Assembly: GCF_003469205.1 (NCBI RefSeq) | Contig: NZ_QSIN01000011.1 | Location: 1-64,000, forward strand | DNA: 64,000 nucleotides | Source of the DNA: Collinsella sp. AM33-4BH | GTDB lineage: Bacteria > Actinomycetota > Coriobacteriia > Coriobacteriales > Coriobacteriaceae | Direction: 5' to 3' | Shown here: piece by piece, positions 61,801 through 64,000 of the stretch | Layout: each line of letters opens with the position of its first letter | Position numbering within the stretch: the stretch's first letter is position 1 | The notes under the pieces: generated by a model | Database searches by the model: none | Told to the model about the DNA's origin: nothing | The model's input: only the letters and a program-made list of their open reading frames with translations | Translations under genes and position numbers: made by a program

Positions 61801-63600
61801 CTAATTCTTATCGGAGGCCTCGGCCTCGGCGGACTGTTCGGCGGTTTTCTCGGAATCTGATTCGGAGGTCGATCCCTGATTGGTGTTGTCGCGAATCGTT
61901 TGCGCGTCGATTACCTGGCGGGTCTGCTCCTCGTCGATCTGGTGGCGGTACTTGGATATCGTGTCCTGCGCATCGTCGACACTTGTTTGCGGAATGCCCG
62001 CCTTGAGGCGGTTTTGCGTGTCTTCGGGCAGGTCGGATAGCTTGATGCTGGTTTCGCTTTCGAGCCAGTGGAGCTTGAGTCCGAGCGGCTTGCCGGGCAG
62101 GCCGCGCCAGACGGCGACATTGCCCTGGTAGGTACCCAGGTAGTACGAGCCGGTGACACCCGTGTAGGCCCAGATGGCAGCCGCCAGCACCAAGACGAGA
62201 CCTAAGACGACGCCGATGGTGACGTTGCGGCGACGCACGCGTTGCGCCTCGCGCATAACGCCATCGTCAACCAGGTCAACGACTACTACGGTCACGTTGT
62301 CGTGGCCGCCGGCGGCAAGCGCCGCGTCCACTAGGTTGTCGACGCAGATTTGCGCGGTTGAGGACTGCGTGGCGATGTTCTCGATATCGCTATCGGGAAT
62401 CATGCTCGAAAGGCCGTCGGAGCACAGGATCAGGCGGTCGCCTTCCTCGATATGCAGAGTGAAGTGGTCGGCATACATGGCGGGGTCCGAGCCCAGCGCG
62501 CGGGTGATGACCGAACGGTTGGGGTGGACGCGAGCCTCATCTGCCGTGATCTCGCCGGCGTCCACGAGCTCCTCCACGTAGGAGTGGTCGCGGGTCACGC
62601 GGATGAGCGTGCCCTCGTGGAGCAGGTAGGCGCGAGAGTCACCCACGTGGGCGATGGCGAGCGTGTCGTTTTCGATATAGGCGCAAGTGGCTGTGCAGCC
62701 CATGCCGGGCTTGCCTAGGCCGTTCAGGGCAGCCTCGATTACGGCGGCGTTGGCGGCCTCGACGGCTGCCGCCAGGCGTGCGGCGTCGGCAGACTGAGGA
62801 GCTGTCTTGGCGATGGTCTCGACAGCGATAGAAGAGGCCACCTCGCCGGCGGCGTGACCACCCATGCCGTCGCATACGCAAAAGAGCGGCGACTGCACCA
62901 GGTAGGAATCCTCATTGTGCGGGCGCACACAGCCAACGTCGGAGCGGGCGCCCCACATGAGTTGCGTGGTGGTGCCGGCATCATAGGTCGAGTCGGTCTC
63001 GATGCGCTCCTCGGTCAGGGGCTCAAAGCTCATGGTCGAGCCGGGGTCTTTGAGCTTGGCCTCAACGGCGGCAACATCGATTTCGGCTGTGTCACCGGGA
63101 GAGACGGTGTCGGTCTCGGCGTTTGATTCGGAATCGCCGGTGTCCGGGGAGTCGGACTCCTCGGACACGCGGGCGGTCGACTCGTCGTCTTGCGGGCTGA
63201 CGTCTATAGGCTCGGGCGTCGGCGTAGACGCGGGCGCAACCTCGGATGCCGGGGCTATGGGAAACGCCGGCGCGGCGGGCTCGGGTGCCGCAAACACCGC
63301 AGCGCTCTCGTTGATTGCCGCGGCGACGGGCTCTGCAAAGTGAGCCGGCGCCGGGGTTGCTTCGGGCGCTGTGGGCTGTTCCGCAGCATGTGCGCCGATG
63401 GGCGCCGCTACGGCATCCTCTTCGTCCTCGTTATTGGCGAGATCCGAAATATCATGCGTTACATGCGAAAGAGGCAGGGAGAACACGGTGTCCTCGGGCT
63501 CCACGGGTGCGGAGCCCGCCGGAGCGGCGTGGGCCGGCGCAGCTGTGGCGGCGGCCGGTGCCTCGGTCATAGTTGCGGACTTGTTCTCCTCGTCGATCAT
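61801..63600 (-). CDS. pstP: PP2C-type protein phosphatase with long N-terminal extension
   Basis: A 599-residue membrane phosphatase, partner of PknB. A disordered Ala/Pro/Glu-rich segment (1-about 205) precedes the PP2C domain (about 211-450): GCVRPHNEDSYLV, FCVCDGMGGHAAGEVASSIA (metal-binding Asp), HVGDSRAYLLHEGTLIRVTR, LILCSDGLSSMI, and GGHDNVTVVVVDLVDDG. One membrane helix about 460-482 (VTIGVVLGLVLVLAAAIWAY), then an extracytoplasmic tail. The order differs from usual PstP, where the catalytic domain is N-terminal. ATG 63600 overlaps the FHA gene stop (ATGA), so they are coupled. Confidence 0.92.
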   Translation of the reverse strand: MIDEENKSATMTEAPAAATAAPAHAAPAGSAPVEPEDTVFSLPLSHVTHDISDLANNEDEEDAVAAPIGAHAAEQPTAPEATPAPAHFAEPVAAAINESAAVFAAPEPAAPAFPIAPASEVAPASTPTPEPIDVSPQDDESTARVSEESDSPDTGDSESNAETDTVSPGDTAEIDVAAVEAKLKDPGSTMSFEPLTEERIETDSTYDAGTTTQLMWGARSDVGCVRPHNEDSYLVQSPLFCVCDGMGGHAAGEVASSIAVETIAKTAPQSADAARLAAAVEAANAAVIEAALNGLGKPGMGCTATCAYIENDTLAIAHVGDSRAYLLHEGTLIRVTRDHSYVEELVDAGEITADEARVHPNRSVITRALGSDPAMYADHFTLHIEEGDRLILCSDGLSSMIPDSDIENIATQSSTAQICVDNLVDAALAAGGHDNVTVVVVDLVDDGVMREAQRVRRRNVTIGVVLGLVLVLAAAIWAYTGVTGSYYLGTYQGNVAVWRGLPGKPLGLKLHWLESETSIKLSDLPEDTQNRLKAGIPQTSVDDAQDTISKYRHQIDEEQTRQVIDAQTIRDNTNQGSTSESDSEKTAEQSAEAEASDKN

Positions 63601-64000
63601 CGACGGTTCACCTTCATGACCACGTCGCCAATCTGGACTTCGTCGCCCTCACGCAGCGTCGCGGGCTCCACGAGCTGGCGGCCGTTGACGAGCGTGCCGT
63701 TAAGCGAGTTGAGGTCCTCGATGATGAGCGCCGGGCCCTGCAGCGAAAAGCGCGCATGCGAGGCCGAGACGAACGGTTCGTTGATACAGATGTCCGAAGA
63801 CGGAGAGCGACCGACGATGACGGGGCCGAGCATGTCTACGTGGATGCCGCGGATACCGCGCGGACCCTTGTCCACATCAATCGTCCAGATAGCCGAGTCG
63901 CGGCGCTGCCCGCGCACGAGTCCCACGCCGGTCTTCATGACGGCGAACAGGAAGATATAGAGCAGGGCGACCAGGACGATGCGGCCTGCAAAAAGGACGA
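63597..64000 (-). CDS. fhaB: FHA-domain membrane protein (FhaB-like), 5' end outside the window
   Basis: The frame is open to the window edge (134 codons visible). A membrane helix (LFAGRIVLVALLYIFLFAVM) precedes a linker and an FHA domain (about the last 70 residues): VIVGRSPSSDICINEPFVSA, SHARFSLQ, DLNSLNGTLVNG with the phospho-Thr-binding Arg, Ser and Asn. FHA proteins dock phosphorylated partners of PknB. I extended the gene beyond the ATG at 63938 because the upstream codons encode a typical FhaB membrane anchor with no stop. Confidence 0.85.
   Translation of the reverse strand, partial: VLFAGRIVLVALLYIFLFAVMKTGVGLVRGQRRDSAIWTIDVDKGPRGIRGIHVDMLGPVIVGRSPSSDICINEPFVSASHARFSLQGPALIIEDLNSLNGTLVNGRQLVEPATLREGDEVQIGDVVMKVNRR

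Overview
The window looks like a chromosomal segment from a member of the Coriobacteriia (Actinomycetota), most probably a Collinsella. This is an inference from high GC content with strong G/C third-position bias, an actinobacterial fhaB-pstP-SEDS/PBP-pknB cluster, an hspR-type heat-shock operon, a membrane-anchored LuxR regulator, and gut-anaerobe metabolism (mannose-family PTS, 6-phospho-beta-glucosidase, [NiFe]-hydrogenase maturation, oxygen-sensitive Fe-S oxidoreductases). No rRNA is present, and only one tRNA (Arg, CCT) was found.

Layout. 0-9 kb: a cut-off IS110 transposase, a decayed gene end, a ROK protein, a membrane LuxR regulator, an MgtA-type P-type ATPase, pyrE and an RpiR regulator. 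9-16 kb: carbohydrate genes (large glycosyl hydrolase with a divergent AraC regulator, GH1 6-phospho-beta-glucosidase, PTS EIIA-Glc) and a lipoprotein. 16-23 kb: HAD phosphatase, hypE, hypD, hypC, hypF and a NikR-like nickel regulator on the minus strand; hypA lies separately at 52.2 kb. 23-27 kb: thioredoxin, an unknown protein, and an AgrC/LytTR-type two-component pair. 26.8-30.7 kb: nadA-nadB-nadC-niaR, with a 19-bp palindrome over the promoter. 31-36 kb: dnaK-grpE-dnaJ-hspR; clpB at 41 kb carries the same upstream box as dnaK. 36-48 kb: an aconitase-family hydratase, unknown membrane-anchored proteins, a DUF4143 ATPase and a DUF5692-like membrane protein. 48-52 kb: a TetR regulator divergent from a 925-residue FAD/Fe-S oxidoreductase. 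53-56 kb: a mannose-family PTS operon with a DUF956 gene. 56-64 kb: a tRNA with rearranged fragments, then the pknB, SEDS-PBP fusion, PP2C and FHA cluster.

The most striking feature is not a protein. Six copies (A-F) of a ~120-160 nt element each start within about 20 nt of a stop codon, in the sense direction of that gene (after pyrE, the lipoprotein gene, niaR, hspR, the big oxidoreductase gene and hypD). Each has a long hairpin whose arms differ between copies but remain complementary, around conserved motifs (GACGCTGC before the hairpin, a small TC/CC internal loop, CGCTGnC after it); most have a second small hairpin at the 5' end. This pattern of compensatory change points to a selected fold, either a 3'-UTR RNA element or a mobile hairpin DNA element. 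Other dispersed structures also populate the gaps: GGGGAC-core hairpins, CCACCACAAAGG hairpins, roughly 31-bp phased alternating 15-mers, and a three-unit palindrome array upstream of clpB.

All calls are from reading the sequence alone; no database search or folding program was run.
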